64,000 nucleotides of DNA from Anabaena sp. UHCC 0204 (lineage in GTDB: Bacteria; Cyanobacteriota; Cyanobacteriia; Cyanobacteriales; Nostocaceae): the NCBI RefSeq assembly GCF_009711975.1, contig NZ_VIKW01000002.1, forward strand, positions 1 through 64,000, given 5' to 3'. The notes under the pieces were generated by a model. That model saw only the letters and a program-made list of their open reading frames with translations. It searched no databases and had not been told where the DNA came from. Of this stretch, positions 34,413 through 44,184 are shown piece by piece (positions within the stretch are counted from its first letter, which is position 1; every line of letters begins with the position of its first letter). Position numbers and translations under genes: made by a program.

Positions 34413-37094
34413 CTATTCCGTCACCTCATTGACAGGAAACCTATCAATTAACTGCATTGCCCGTTGAGCATTACGCCGCAACACATCTGGTAAATTAGGA
34501 ACATGAGGAATCTGGGATAATAAATCTAGAGTCCGGCGTAAAATTCGCACCACATCCCCTTCATCTAAAGTAGTTTTGCTACATAACACTTTCCACTCTA
34601 CCCCCAGCGCCCACTGTTCTACCAAGGAAATCAAGTTAATAAAGCGAGTTTCCAAACCTACCGGTAAAGCCACACCATGACGATACTGCACCTTTAACAC
34701 AGAACGGCGAATAGGTTGCAATGTTAACCAAGCTGCATCTGCTTCTTTCGAGAGATTAAAATCAATCTTTGTATCTGGACGGGGGGTTTCAGTCACCAAA
34801 GCAGCTACCACTGCCGCTAAGTGATGAGGACCAATATTGTCTAACTCGCCACTGGAAAGAACTAAACCTAACCACAACTCATTTTCCCCGCGAATAGCTG
34901 CCGCAACTTGTCCTAATTTCGTGGGAACTAAATTATCCAGACATTCAAAGGACTGTAAAATCTCAATTAAACAGAGAAACTCCTCCCAATATCTTTGAGA
35001 CTGGAGTGCTACTTGCTCTTGCAAATGTTCCAGTTCTGCTTCTAATTCGACACAACGCGCCCTACCTTTAAAGATATTGGCAATATTCCCCGATTTATAG
35101 ATGGGATGGTTTTCTAATTGCTCTTGAACAGCAGTTACCCGACTGAGTTGTTCTCGTACTTCTGTGGGCAGATGGTTAAATTCTTCAGGGTTGGGTATGC
35201 TTTGAGCAACAGCAAGAGTATTTTCATCACCACGGATAGATTGTCCACGTTTCAAGCTCAGTTCTGAAGGTGGGATCAGATCAGTTGGTACTTCCACTCG
35301 TGGCAGTTCCGCATATAAATCTAATATATCTGCTGAAGTTGCCACATACCAACGGTTATTTTGCCCTAAGCAGATAAAGTACGAAGTTTGACCGGCACTC
35401 ACAGCTTTATCAATTAATACTGCTGTAATTGGCAGGGGTGAAATTGCATTTTTATCATGGATACTTAACATAGTTCCAGATATAGCAAAATCGAGCATCA
35501 TGGCCAATTGGGCTTGTCGGTCTTCATGTGCTTGCTCTTGCAGGGTTTTGAAAATCTGCCGTTCTACCTTGAGACGTTGGCGCAATTTTTCATATACCAT
35601 CAATTCATTTTCATCAATGGTGGATAATTGTGCCTGAATTTGTGATAGTTCGCCTTGTACTTGGGCTATTTCTTCAAAATCTGGTTGCAGATGCAAATTG
35701 GACATATATTGTCCAAAACTGCGTTCTATCAGTTCTCTAGCTTTTTCTATGGTGTGGGTTTGCAGCAGGTTCAAGACCATGCCGTAACTGGGTGTAAACT
35801 GACTAACTAGGGGATCTGGCTGGGATGTAGCTAAATATGACGCTTCTTTTGCTCCTTCAAAGGGAGTTTGCAATGTCACCACATAACCTTGTAGATCCAT
35901 GCCCCGACGACCGGCTCGGCCTGCCATTTGCAGGAATTCCGAAGCATTTAGTAAGCGGTGTCCGTTGTCAGTGCGTTTGGAAAGAGTAGAAATGACTGTT
36001 GTCCGCGCAGGCATATTAATTCCCGCTGCCAAGGTTTCGGTAGCGAATACTACTTTAATTAATCCTTGTTGAAAAAGTTCTTCTACTAGTCCTTTCCAGG
36101 CGGGTAAGATGCCAGCATGGTGAGCAGCCACACCTCGATACAGTGGGGCTATTTGTCCAGACCGACCAGCATCGGGATTTCGGCTTAAAAAGTCATCAAT
36201 CTGTCGGCGGAGGATTTGGGACTCTTCATTATTAACTAACCATAAATCACCAACTTCTTCTACTGCTTTATCACAGCCCCGACGACTGAAGATAAAGTAA
36301 ATTGCTGGTAGCATATCCCGCTGTTGAAGTTGGCTCAGGGTATAAATAAGACCAGGCGGTTCTGGTCTACCAGCTTTGCCTTTTTCCCAAAATCCTTTTT
36401 TACCCCGTTTGACTAAGCGGGGGTTAATTTTGGTATTAGTTTCATTTAATAACGGAAATAAACCTTTGGGATTACAAAAGTTAAATTCTAAGGGGACGGG
36501 ACGAAAATCCGAGTAAATTAGGTCTGTTGGTCCATGAACTTGATTTAGCCAACTGGTGAGTTGGTCACTGTTGGCAACAGTAGCAGAAAGGGCTACAAGT
36601 TGGACGGAACGGGGACAATAAATAATTGATTCTTCCCAAACTGTACCGCGTTGGCGATCGTTCATGTAGTGGCACTCATCTAGCACCACAGCCTCAACGT
36701 CTGTCAAAGAGATGCCAATTTGACCTATGGGCGTGCCATAGAGCATATTGCGGAAAATTTCTGTGGTCATGACCAAAATTGGTGCATCCCTGTGAATGGA
36801 GGCATCTCCGGTCAGGAGTCCAACTTGATCATAGCCAAATTTTTCGCGGAAGTCGCGGAGTTTTTGATTAGATAACGCCTTTAAGGGAGTGGTATAAAAT
36901 ACCCGTTTCCCGCGAGATAAGGCGCGATAGATAGCATATTCCCCGATGAGAGTCTTTCCTGAACCTGTAGGCGCACAGACAACAACTGAGCGGTCAGCAT
37001 TGAGGGAGGCGATCGCTTCTTTCTGGAATTGATCTAATTCAAAGGGAAATATTGACCCAAGGTCAATTTCATTAGAGGAGATAGAATAGTTCAC
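34413..37094 (-). CDS. Ski2/Mtr4-like DExH-box RNA helicase
   Basis: This 893-residue superfamily-2 helicase has motif I APTGSGKTLIGEYAI, motif II DECHYMND, motif III LSATVANSD, motif V ATETLAAGINMPARTTV and motif VI QMAGRAGRRGMD. The C-terminus (residues about 720-880) resembles the DSHCT helical domain of Ski2/Mtr4 proteins. In cyanobacteria these are thought to act in RNA turnover, probably with PNPase or RNase partners (inference). It may form an operon with the downstream ppx gene. No truncation is seen. Confidence 0.93.
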   Translation of the reverse strand: MNYSISSNEIDLGSIFPFELDQFQKEAIASLNADRSVVVCAPTGSGKTLIGEYAIYRALSRGKRVFYTTPLKALSNQKLRDFREKFGYDQVGLLTGDASIHRDAPILVMTTEIFRNMLYGTPIGQIGISLTDVEAVVLDECHYMNDRQRGTVWEESIIYCPRSVQLVALSATVANSDQLTSWLNQVHGPTDLIYSDFRPVPLEFNFCNPKGLFPLLNETNTKINPRLVKRGKKGFWEKGKAGRPEPPGLIYTLSQLQQRDMLPAIYFIFSRRGCDKAVEEVGDLWLVNNEESQILRRQIDDFLSRNPDAGRSGQIAPLYRGVAAHHAGILPAWKGLVEELFQQGLIKVVFATETLAAGINMPARTTVISTLSKRTDNGHRLLNASEFLQMAGRAGRRGMDLQGYVVTLQTPFEGAKEASYLATSQPDPLVSQFTPSYGMVLNLLQTHTIEKARELIERSFGQYMSNLHLQPDFEEIAQVQGELSQIQAQLSTIDENELMVYEKLRQRLKVERQIFKTLQEQAHEDRQAQLAMMLDFAISGTMLSIHDKNAISPLPITAVLIDKAVSAGQTSYFICLGQNNRWYVATSADILDLYAELPRVEVPTDLIPPSELSLKRGQSIRGDENTLAVAQSIPNPEEFNHLPTEVREQLSRVTAVQEQLENHPIYKSGNIANIFKGRARCVELEAELEHLQEQVALQSQRYWEEFLCLIEILQSFECLDNLVPTKLGQVAAAIRGENELWLGLVLSSGELDNIGPHHLAAVVAALVTETPRPDTKIDFNLSKEADAAWLTLQPIRRSVLKVQYRHGVALPVGLETRFINLISLVEQWALGVEWKVLCSKTTLDEGDVVRILRRTLDLLSQIPHVPNLPDVLRRNAQRAMQLIDRFPVNEVTE

Positions 37095-37190
37095 TCAATC
37101 ATAATTTACAACCAGACTATCCACTATCATAACGTGATTAGTGGTTTGCTACGTTGAGAACAAAAGCACAAGTTGTGGCGATATTTCGAT

Positions 37191-37242
37191 CTCATGTTTA
37201 AAAACATGAGTTTTTTCCGTTCCCTGTTAGTTCCCTCTGAAC
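37191..37242 (+). repeat. CTCATGTTT hairpin element with T run, copy 1
   Basis: A hairpin CTCATGTTT/AACATGAG is followed by T6 and CCGTTCCCTGTTAGTTCCCT. An inverted relative with the same stem and flanking GTTCCCTGTT...TTCCCTCTGAA lies at 57979-58040. It looks like an intrinsic terminator, but no plus-strand gene precedes it, so a dispersed repeat is the better call. Confidence 0.65.
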
Positions 37243-37382
37243 CAAAAGACTGACCGGCTCTACCTTCTGCCACTGTCTAGCTCTGTTGAACGCACGTTAT
37301 ATTAACTCTTGACAGTAAAAATAGGCGAATGAGAGTTTACCTCTTTCACCTTGGTAACTATTTTGTAAAATATCTTGACAAC

Positions 37383-37922
37383 TTAACTCAAATGATTCTC
37401 TAACAAGGAAGCGATCGCTTCTGGATGAACTTTCTTGTATTGCTTTTTACCTAACATCAAAACACAATTGGGGGCGCTACTACAGCGTTTTTGACAATCG
37501 GTGTGTTCAATGGTCACTTTATCCGATAAACCGCGATCGCACAAGGTTTTTTCTAAGTCTGATAATAACCCCTTTCCACCCCGTTTCATACAACCAGATT
37601 TTTGACAAACCATAATCTTGGCTTTCGGTTGAGGAAGGGGATTTTTGAGTAAACAAAAACCAACTGCTTGAATTTGATAAGGTTGGAGTTTTAGTTTATG
37701 GCTGCGGGGGTTTAATTTACTAATAGCATCTATGCGAATTTGTTCACCGGGAACTAAAGATGAAACTAGGGAAAAACGTAAATCTTTGGGAATTTTAACT
37801 TTGATATTTCCCCCAGAAATTGCTAACTGGAGATGTTTACATTTCCCAGCTTGTTTACCCACAAACCCTAAAAACTGTCCCTCAATATTCAATTCCGATA
37901 ATGTCAGATATTTTTCACCCAT
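37383..37922 (-). CDS. Thioredoxin-like [2Fe-2S] ferredoxin-domain protein
   Basis: This 179-residue protein has an N-terminal beta-rich domain (1-95) with no recognised name. Its C-terminal half is a thioredoxin-like ferredoxin: VCQKSGCMKRGG with Cys residues near 107 and 112, then TDCQKRCSSAPNCVLM with further cysteines, the pattern of the [2Fe-2S] domain in hydrogenase/NuoE-type proteins. It probably carries electrons in the cytosol. It lies 128 bp downstream of nifT on the same strand, which could tie it to nitrogen fixation, but this is inference. Confidence 0.8.
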   Translation of the reverse strand: MGEKYLTLSELNIEGQFLGFVGKQAGKCKHLQLAISGGNIKVKIPKDLRFSLVSSLVPGEQIRIDAISKLNPRSHKLKLQPYQIQAVGFCLLKNPLPQPKAKIMVCQKSGCMKRGGKGLLSDLEKTLCDRGLSDKVTIEHTDCQKRCSSAPNCVLMLGKKQYKKVHPEAIASLLENHLS

Positions 37923-38049
37923 TTGCGATAACTCAATTTTTTCAAATAGAAAATAATCGGCTCTTCATTAGCAATTGACAATTCCCTCCAAAAAAGGAAG
38001 AGGTAAAAATATATTTTTACCTTTTACCTTCTTTGTATTTATGAGAACT

Positions 38050-38253
38050 TTAAGAAAGTCGTTTAGCTTCAACAGTTAGAGGTAAACGGCTTTTATCTGG
38101 TAATTCACTAAATTCTAATTCCCAACCATTAGCTAAAGTGAGGATTTTACCTGCTTCACCATCTGTTTGTTTAACTACTTCTTCTTCTAAGTCTTTTTTA
38201 GCGACATAGACAACCAAAGTACCAGCATCATTCATTCGGAGCATTACTTTCAT
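38050..38253 (-). CDS. nifT: Nitrogen-fixation protein NifT/FixU
   Basis: This 67-residue protein begins [20 protein letters not shown] and has TLANGWELEF, the signature of the NifT/FixU family. Its biochemical role is unknown; it is found with nitrogenase maturation genes. It overlaps the end of nifZ by 26 bp, which indicates translational coupling. It is the last gene of nifV-nifZ-nifT. Confidence 0.93.
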   Translation of the reverse strand: MKVMLRMNDAGTLVVYVAKKDLEEEVVKQTDGEAGKILTLANGWELEFSELPDKSRLPLTVEAKRLS

Positions 38254-38515
38254 GTGTTTCCTCAGCAGATTCTAGTTCTCTTTTTCGACAACCGATGATG
38301 TACCCTGTTTCCAAAAAATGTACAGCATAGATATAATAAGCTTGCAAAAATGTGCCAATGCTAGATACATAACCAACATCGCCAATTTTTGCTAACACTT
38401 CCCCAATTTCTCTGCCTGGAAAAGTTCCATCGTTTTTGATTAGTTTCTTAACTCGAACTTTTTGACCAATTTCAAAAATGGGTTGCGAGTCTAGTTCTAT
38501 TTCATCACGTTGCAT
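38228..38515 (-). CDS. nifZ: Nitrogenase P-cluster assembly protein NifZ
   Basis: This 95-residue protein has the NifZ SH3-like core ([20 protein letters not shown] and [17 protein letters not shown]). NifZ helps mature the second P-cluster of the MoFe protein. The C-terminal tail is acidic ([14 protein letters not shown]). It overlaps nifV by 11 bp and nifT by 26 bp, forming one tight operon. The length is typical of cyanobacterial NifZ. Confidence 0.93.
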   Translation of the reverse strand: MQRDEIELDSQPIFEIGQKVRVKKLIKNDGTFPGREIGEVLAKIGDVGYVSSIGTFLQAYYIYAVHFLETGYIIGCRKRELESAEETHESNAPNE

Positions 38516-39641
38516 GGGAATACCTTTTTTCGCTGACTAAATTTAATAATTCTTCTGTAGTGAGACTGCGTTTTTTGAGGATTGATTGCTGACGGACTAC
38601 ATCTAAAACAGCTTGGGTTTCTTCAGAATCAAGAAAGATTCCGTGCTGTTCTAATACATTAGATAATGAATGCCGACCAGAATGTTTACCTATTACTAAA
38701 CGCCGTTCCCAACCCACATCTTCAGGAGAGAATGGTTCATAAGTAACGGGGTTTTGCAATACACCGTGAGCATGAATACCTGACTCATGAGCAAAGGTAT
38801 TTTCACCCACAATTGCTTTCCAAGGTTGAACATTAGCACCTGACGCTCTAGCAACCAATTGAGATAATGCTAATAAGTGTCGAGTTTGAATCCCCAAATC
38901 AACACCATATATACATTTTAGAGCCATAATTACTTCTTCTAATGCAGCATTTCCGGCTCTTTCTCCTAAGCCATTAACGGTAGTATTTACAGATACAGCA
39001 CCAGCTTTTATTCCCGCTAAGGCATTAGCAGTTGCTAGTCCAAAATCATTATGGGTGTGAATCTCAATAGGAATTGATAGAGTTGATACTAAACGCTTAA
39101 CTTTTAGGTGAGTGCTGAAGGGATCAAGTACCCCGACTGTATCACAAAAACGAAAACGTGATGCACCCCATTCTTGTGATAAAAGGGCAACATCTTGGAG
39201 GAAATTTTCATCGGCTCTAGAAGAATCTTCTCCACCAACGGATACCCAAAGACCTTGATCTAATGCGAAGCTAATACAGTCTTTTAGTCTTTGTAAACTT
39301 ACTCGCCATTGACCATGAAATTTGGCCGCAATTTGCACTCCAGAAACAGGAATTGCGATATGTACTCGCTGTAATCCACAGGCTATAGAAGCTTTTATAT
39401 CTGATAGGACAGCCCGATTCCAACCTAATAATTTAGCTTGTAAATCTAAGTTACTAATAGCGACAATAGAACGAATTTCTTCTTCTCCCATTGCCGGAAT
39501 ACCAACTTCTAATTCATGAACACCAATGGCATCTAAGAATTGAGCGATCGCTACTTTTTCTTCTAAGTTAAAAGCAACACCTGCCGCCTGTTCTCCATCA
39601 CGTAATGTCGTGTCATTAATGATGATCTGATACATTTTCAA
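38505..39641 (-). CDS. nifV: Homocitrate synthase
   Basis: This 378-residue DRE-TIM metallolyase condenses acetyl-CoA and 2-oxoglutarate to homocitrate, the organic ligand of FeMo-co. Visible motifs are [20 protein letters not shown] at the start, VGVLDPF and the metal-binding [20 protein letters not shown], and [14 protein letters not shown]. The length fits NifV rather than the longer LeuA. It leads the nifV-nifZ-nifT operon. The gene order matches what I recall of alr1407-asr1408-asr1409 in Anabaena sp. PCC 7120. Confidence 0.95.
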   Translation of the reverse strand: MKMYQIIINDTTLRDGEQAAGVAFNLEEKVAIAQFLDAIGVHELEVGIPAMGEEEIRSIVAISNLDLQAKLLGWNRAVLSDIKASIACGLQRVHIAIPVSGVQIAAKFHGQWRVSLQRLKDCISFALDQGLWVSVGGEDSSRADENFLQDVALLSQEWGASRFRFCDTVGVLDPFSTHLKVKRLVSTLSIPIEIHTHNDFGLATANALAGIKAGAVSVNTTVNGLGERAGNAALEEVIMALKCIYGVDLGIQTRHLLALSQLVARASGANVQPWKAIVGENTFAHESGIHAHGVLQNPVTYEPFSPEDVGWERRLVIGKHSGRHSLSNVLEQHGIFLDSEETQAVLDVVRQQSILKKRSLTTEELLNLVSEKRYSHAT

Positions 39642-39819
39642 AATCCCTCTAGCGGAGTTTTCTTGTCATATCCTTGGTCGCTACAATTCTTCTTAGGGGT
39701 AGATGTGCAGTAAATACTTGATTGTGCGAATAAATCATTAATCATGATTTACGATCCTTAATTATTACTCAAATATTTATATTGCATCTGTATGGCAGAA
39801 AACAAAAAAAGGGTATAAC

Positions 39820-39939
39820 TTATAAAGAATTTTTGGTATGATAATTTGTGGTTTTTGTAAGTAGCCAATAACCCATCCAAACATTCGCAAATACTGTAAA
39901 AAATAATATACTCATGCCAGCCACGAAGCTAGTAATCAT
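39820..39939 (-). CDS. 39-aa single-span membrane peptide in the nif cluster
   Basis: A short frame between nifV and the DUF2949 gene starts at the ATG complement at 39937-39939. It encodes 39 residues: MITSFVAGMSILFFTVFANV, then WMGYWLLTKTTNYH and a short polar end. A good Shine-Dalgarno-like GAGGT lies 7 bases upstream. One transmembrane helix is evident. No family was recognised. Its position among nitrogen-fixation genes and the ribosome site support a real small gene; it could be checked by conservation in other Nostocales. Confidence 0.55.
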   Translation of the reverse strand: MITSFVAGMSILFFTVFANVWMGYWLLTKTTNYHTKNSL

Positions 39940-39984
39940 AATTTTGACCTCATATTCTTACTAGTAATTTTTCATTTACATTAA

Positions 39985-40182
39985 CTAAGTGTGTTCTGCA
40001 AGCCAATCAAAAATTCTGTCTAGTTGTTGTAAATCCACTAAACCATATTGCCAAAGCAGCATCGGTAAAGGTCCATGATTGAACTCAGGATGTCGCGTTG
40101 CTACAGCAATATCCGCTTGGGAAAGTGCTAGTTCTTTTTGTAAAAATTGCAGTAACTTCCTATCACTACTATTAATCACCAT
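39985..40182 (-). CDS. DUF2949 family small protein
   Basis: This 65-residue protein contains the conserved DUF2949 core LPMLLWQYGLVDLQQLDRIF preceded by LLQFLQKELALSQADIAVA. The family is cyanobacterial and functionally uncharacterised; cytosolic, helical. It sits between nifP and nifV, as does asr1406 in Anabaena sp. PCC 7120 as far as I recall. This suggests a nitrogen-fixation link that remains unproved. Confidence 0.85.
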   Translation of the reverse strand: MVINSSDRKLLQFLQKELALSQADIAVATRHPEFNHGPLPMLLWQYGLVDLQQLDRIFDWLAEHT

Positions 40183-40446
40183 ATTTGGACTAATCTCAAA
40201 CTAAATCAACATCAAGTACCAGTTATTCCCATAGGCAATTACTAATTACCCTCTCTAAATTAAAGGAGTTTTAGTTTTAGCAAGCTGGGTGAACCTAAGC
40301 TTAGGTGAAATATCTTCAATGTGCAAGATAATTTGTGAGTAAACAATGACTTGAAATCAATAAGACTTCTTTGATATTCTGGTGATTAGACATTCTCAAA
40401 ATCATTAATGGTAGTCAGTAATACTAATCAAGAAATATCTTTATTT

Positions 40447-40707
40447 TTACTCAATACCATTACACAAGCAATTCTCTAACCATGTCACTAATTGACGACG
40501 AGAAGCAAAAAATTGCATTAATGTACTACGGACAAGAATTGCCTCTTGAAGGTCATTAACTTGTACGCGTAAAGACCCATCCGGGGGACAGGAACAAGAA
40601 ATCATCAACTCTTGCAATCGGTGATAAATACACCATCTATCACCTAAAGGAATTTGCAAAACTTGTTCACCGACAGTTAAAAAGTTACAATTTAGTGACA
40701 TCAGCAA
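40447..40707 (-). CDS. Small conserved protein of the nif cluster
   Basis: This 86-residue protein has two in-frame starts: MLMSLNC, or MSLNC two codons later. It is rich in hydrophobic strands (VGEQVLQIPLGDRWCIYHRL), with a cysteine pair CSCPPDGSLRVQV and a C-terminal helix. No family name was recognised. Its position, 18 bp downstream of nifP, matches the small gene asr1405 in the Anabaena PCC 7120 nifP-nifV region as I recall it. It is probably co-transcribed with nifP. Confidence 0.75.
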   Translation of the reverse strand: MLMSLNCNFLTVGEQVLQIPLGDRWCIYHRLQELMISCSCPPDGSLRVQVNDLQEAILVRSTLMQFFASRRQLVTWLENCLCNGIE

Positions 40708-40724
40708 AATTTACAGAATTGACA

Positions 40725-41456
40725 TTATTTATCATCTTGATGATGACTTTTGAGAGTTTGTACTTGTTGTTCTAGTTGTTCAATTCGGGAAAGCAAAGAA
40801 CGCAGGATACCTGCTTCTATATCCGGTAATTTGCCATGTTCTAAGGGAGAAATGCGGTTACTAGACTTCCTCGAAATAATCCGTCCAGGAATGCCCACAA
40901 CAGTGGCATCTGGAGGCACATCACGCAAGACAATAGAACCTGCACCAATACGGACGCGATCGCTAATTTGAATATTTCCTAATACTTTCGCACCCGCACC
41001 AACGACAACATTATTACCCAAGGTGGGATGACGTTTGCCGCTTTCTTTACCAGTTCCTCCCAATGTTACACCTTGATAAATTAGTGTATAATCTCCCACA
41101 ATGGCAGTTTCACCAATTACAACACCCATGCCATGATCAATAAATACACCTTTGCCAATTTTTGCTCCTGGGTGAATTTCAATTCCTGTGAAAAACCGTC
41201 CCAAATGGGAAATTAATCGGGGAATAAAACTCACTTTATGGATATGTAACCAGTGTGCAAGCCGATGTAAACAAAGAGCATGAAATCCAGGGTAACAAAA
41301 GATTACTTCTAACCAATTACGTGCGGCTGGATCACGCTCAAAAATAATCCGAAAATCACTAATTAATGACTCTAAAAAAAGTCTAGAATCTTCGGGTTTT
41401 TGTGGCTTTGTATCTACAGTCTCGGTTTTACTGATACTGTTTAAAGACTGGGGCAT
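40725..41456 (-). CDS. nifP: Serine O-acetyltransferase of the nif cluster
   Basis: This 243-residue left-handed beta-helix acetyltransferase (CysE family) makes O-acetylserine, giving cysteine for Fe-S clusters. The N-terminal helical domain contains [19 protein letters not shown]; the hexapeptide region includes [20 protein letters not shown] and [20 protein letters not shown] with active-site His residues. It is called nifP rather than housekeeping cysE because of its place upstream of nifV-nifZ-nifT. A C-terminal coiled-coil tail ([20 protein letters not shown]) extends beyond the core. Confidence 0.88.
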   Translation of the reverse strand: MPQSLNSISKTETVDTKPQKPEDSRLFLESLISDFRIIFERDPAARNWLEVIFCYPGFHALCLHRLAHWLHIHKVSFIPRLISHLGRFFTGIEIHPGAKIGKGVFIDHGMGVVIGETAIVGDYTLIYQGVTLGGTGKESGKRHPTLGNNVVVGAGAKVLGNIQISDRVRIGAGSIVLRDVPPDATVVGIPGRIISRKSSNRISPLEHGKLPDIEAGILRSLLSRIEQLEQQVQTLKSHHQDDK

Positions 41457-42131
41457 CTGTATTGTCAGGTGAAAAAATCCTGTACTGTTTTTATGCTTAT
41501 ATCAGGTAACTCCTAAACAGACAAAATCAGCGACACAGATTAGAAATATTAAAATTATTACGTTTGTACTCAATAGGTTTAAACCCCTATTGAACTGAAC
41601 TTTACATTTTCTGTTGGGGTAGGGGTACTAGCTTTTTCTCATAGGGGTACTTGTATTTTTAGGTTAGGGTTTGATCATTTATGCACTCATAACTAATCCC
41701 TTAACCTGTAAGAAGTTGCGGCTATTTAGGCAAGATATTTTCAGTTATATTTAGTTGTACTCAGGTTCTGATAAACGTCATCTTGATGACAGTGAGTATA
41801 GATTTTATGTATTACATAATACTATTATTATTTTATAGTTCTGGTATTTAAAAGAGGGATTTTTTTATTTTATTTATAGGATTTGTTGAAAAAGTTATCA
41901 GTCGTAGGGGCGAAGCATTCGGACGATAAATTATCGGTTTTTCCCATGTAGGGGCGAAGCATTCGGGCGATTAATTCTCAGTTTTTTCCATGTAGGGGCG
42001 AAGCATTCGGGCGATTAATTCTCAGTTTTTTCCCAAGTTTATTTTCCGAATGCTTCGCCCTTACACCGAATGCTGATGCTTCCAGCACGCTCCGCGAACG
42101 CCCTTACACCGAATGCTTCGCTAATATAGAC
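41457..42131. other. Non-coding spacer upstream of nifP
   Basis: About 675 bp without a gene. It holds a hairpin TCAATAGG/CCTATTGA (41570-41593), two close AGGGGTAC boxes (about 41621 and 41642), an AT-rich stretch that probably includes the nifP promoter, and the 44-bp tandem repeat array from 41904. No consensus NtcA site was found with confidence. Confidence 0.55.
41904..42118. repeat. Tandem 44-bp repeats plus palindromic element, copy B
   Basis: GTAGGGGCGAAGCATTCGG begins at 41904, 41948 and 41992, an exact 44-bp period. The third unit runs into a palindromic partner (TTTTCCGAATGCTTCGCCC and CCAGCACGCTCCGCGAACGC). The 41992-42118 part is nearly the same as 28307-28425. Confidence 0.85.
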
Positions 42132-42166
42132 AAAAAAAAGACCCCCGGTTATTGTAGACCGAGGGA
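42132..42166 (-). terminator. Intrinsic terminator downstream of nagA
   Basis: In the coding sense of the minus strand the sequence is CCCTCGGTCTACAATAACCG, then GGGGTC and T8: an 8-bp G-C-rich stem followed by a long T run. It lies about 245 bp beyond the nagA stop codon. Confidence 0.75.
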
Positions 42167-42409
42167 TTCTGCAAGTCGGAATTATCGCACAAAGACATTC
42201 GCGTACCCAGAATAACAATGCAATAACTTAAAAAAATGCCAAAATGCCAAAATCTGAATTCAGGACTAAAGTCCTGACTACAAACCTTTAATTAATTTCA
42301 CCCTGCCCTGCGGTACTATCGGTTGTCGTAAACTGCGTGGCGTAGCCATAGTCGAAGTACAGGATTTAAGGATTCAATGATTGATCCTATAAATCCTAAA
42401 AATCATAGT

Positions 42410-43561
42410 TTAGACAATTAACCGTTTCCAAGTGAGTTCTTGACTAATTTCATCCCATTTCCAGCGTAATAAATTGGCGGGTTGATTGGCGGCATAAGTT
42501 GGTAAATTGATAGCTTGTCTAGGTGCATCTGTAGCGAGGTTAATGGCTGTTTCTGCATCACAGATTCCCCATTTTACTAGATTTTGAACTCCAACTAATA
42601 ACGGTAGGGTTGTTCCGGCTAAAGTCCCATCTTGTAATCTGGCTGTACCGTTGATAATTTCAATGTGTCGGTTATCCCAAGGATAGATACCATCTGGTAA
42701 TCCTAGCGGTGCAAGGGCATCACTGACAATAAATAAGTTTTCACTGGCGCGAACAAGAATTTTTAATATCATCGGGGCAACGTGCTGACCATCAGCAATA
42801 AAGCCACAGAAGACACGAGGATCGTTCATTGCTGCACCTAGTAACCCTGGTTCGCGGTGGTGTAGGGGTGGCATAGCGTTGAAGGCATGGGTGATCATTG
42901 TCGCCCCTTGGTTAAAGACCTGTTGGGCTTCGACGGCGGTGGCTTGAGAATGTCCTAAACTGACAGTGATGCCCAAAGAACGCAAATAGGGGATAACTTC
43001 ACCTGTGCTATCTAATTCTGGTGCTAGGGTGATGACTTTGACAAAATGGGCATAGTCACCTAATACCCGTTTAACTTGATCAATAGTGAGAGGTAAAAGA
43101 TATTCGGCTGGATGTGCGCCGCGTTTGTAGTAGTTTAAAAATGGACCTTCTAAATGGACTCCCAGGATTTGTGCAGATTTGCCGGGGCTGGGGGTATAAT
43201 CGGCGAGAATGGCAAGCGATCGCTGAATATTTTCGATAGAGGTGGTGACTATGGTTGGTAAATAACCATCAACTCCGGCTTCCCATAGAAATGAGGAGAT
43301 GGTTTTCAGCATATAGGCATTTTCTGATGTTAATTCCGGAAATGCTAACCCCAGTCCACCATTGATTTGTAAATCTACACCACCTAAAGAAATCCAGTCT
43401 CCCGCTACATCTAAAACCTTTAAATCTTGTGGCGTAACTTCTTCCCATGCTGTCTTCATGGACATAATTTGTTTAATTATGCCTTTTTGGTTAACTAAGA
43501 TTCTTTGTAAATCTTGATAACCGGGTACTTTTGCATTGATAATATCTACATTTGCCAGCAT
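42410..43561 (-). CDS. nagA: N-acetylglucosamine-6-phosphate deacetylase
   Basis: This 383-residue amidohydrolase removes acetate from GlcNAc-6-phosphate in amino-sugar recycling. Visible motifs are DLQINGGLGLAFP, the metal-site HLEGPFLNYYKRGAH, SLGHSQA, THAFNAMPPLHHREPGL and the catalytic-Asp region VSDALAPLGLPDG followed by the C-terminal TLAGTTLPL and ATDAPRQAINL. Length is typical. It is divergent from purE with 83 bp between the chosen starts, a gap filled by short direct repeats. Confidence 0.93.
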   Translation of the reverse strand: MLANVDIINAKVPGYQDLQRILVNQKGIIKQIMSMKTAWEEVTPQDLKVLDVAGDWISLGGVDLQINGGLGLAFPELTSENAYMLKTISSFLWEAGVDGYLPTIVTTSIENIQRSLAILADYTPSPGKSAQILGVHLEGPFLNYYKRGAHPAEYLLPLTIDQVKRVLGDYAHFVKVITLAPELDSTGEVIPYLRSLGITVSLGHSQATAVEAQQVFNQGATMITHAFNAMPPLHHREPGLLGAAMNDPRVFCGFIADGQHVAPMILKILVRASENLFIVSDALAPLGLPDGIYPWDNRHIEIINGTARLQDGTLAGTTLPLLVGVQNLVKWGICDAETAINLATDAPRQAINLPTYAANQPANLLRWKWDEISQELTWKRLIV

Positions 43562-43644
43562 GGGTGTTATTTTGGTGATTGGTGATTGGTAATTACTCCG
43601 TTGTCAATTGTCAATTATCAATTGTCAATTATTTCCCTAATTCT

Positions 43645-44157
43645 ATGAGTCTCGAAATTGGTATTATTATGGGTAGCGATTCGGATTTGCCTACCATGAA
43701 GGATGCGATCGCTATTTGTGAAGAATTTGGTATTGTATTTGAAGTTGCCATTGTCTCTGCTCATCGTACCCCAGAACGGATGGTGAAATATGCTCAAACT
43801 GCACATCAACGCGGTATCAAGGTAATTATCGCCGGTGCTGGTGGTGCGGCTCATCTTCCTGGTATGGTAGCATCTTTAACTCCTTTACCTGTAATTGGTG
43901 TCCCAGTCGCTACTCGTAACTTACAAGGTGTAGATTCTTTATATTCTATCGTGCAAATGCCAGCAGGAATACCCGTAGCTACTGTAGCCATTGGTAATGC
44001 GAAAAATGCTGGACTTTTGGCTGTGCAAATTCTCGCTACTCACCAACCAGAATTACTGCAAAAAGTGCAAGCTTATCGGCAAAGTCTATGTGATTCAGTC
44101 ATGGAAAAGCAAGTCAAATTAGATCAGCTTGGATATGAACAATATTTGCAACAATAG
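43645..44157 (+). CDS. purE: N5-carboxyaminoimidazole ribonucleotide mutase
   Basis: The ATG at 43645 ([20 protein letters not shown], 170 residues) is the right start. The frame is open back to 43579, but that part is coded by CAATTGTCAATTAT repeats and lies upstream of the domain. PurE motifs are [23 protein letters not shown] and [27 protein letters not shown], including the catalytic His in SAHR. It converts N5-CAIR to CAIR in purine synthesis. It is followed 27 bp later by fni. Confidence 0.95.
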   Translation: MSLEIGIIMGSDSDLPTMKDAIAICEEFGIVFEVAIVSAHRTPERMVKYAQTAHQRGIKVIIAGAGGAAHLPGMVASLTPLPVIGVPVATRNLQGVDSLYSIVQMPAGIPVATVAIGNAKNAGLLAVQILATHQPELLQKVQAYRQSLCDSVMEKQVKLDQLGYEQYLQQ

Positions 44158-44184
44158 ATATTAACGTAATTTAATATATACGCC

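Noticed and set aside
37110-37216. Possible plus-strand small RNA ending in the CTCATGTTT hairpin and T6
   Set aside because: The hairpin and its flank recur inverted at 57979-58040, so a dispersed repeat explains them; no promoter seen.
41904-42118. CRISPR-like array because of regular 44-bp spacing
   Set aside because: The units are continuous repeats without unique spacers, and no cas genes are near.
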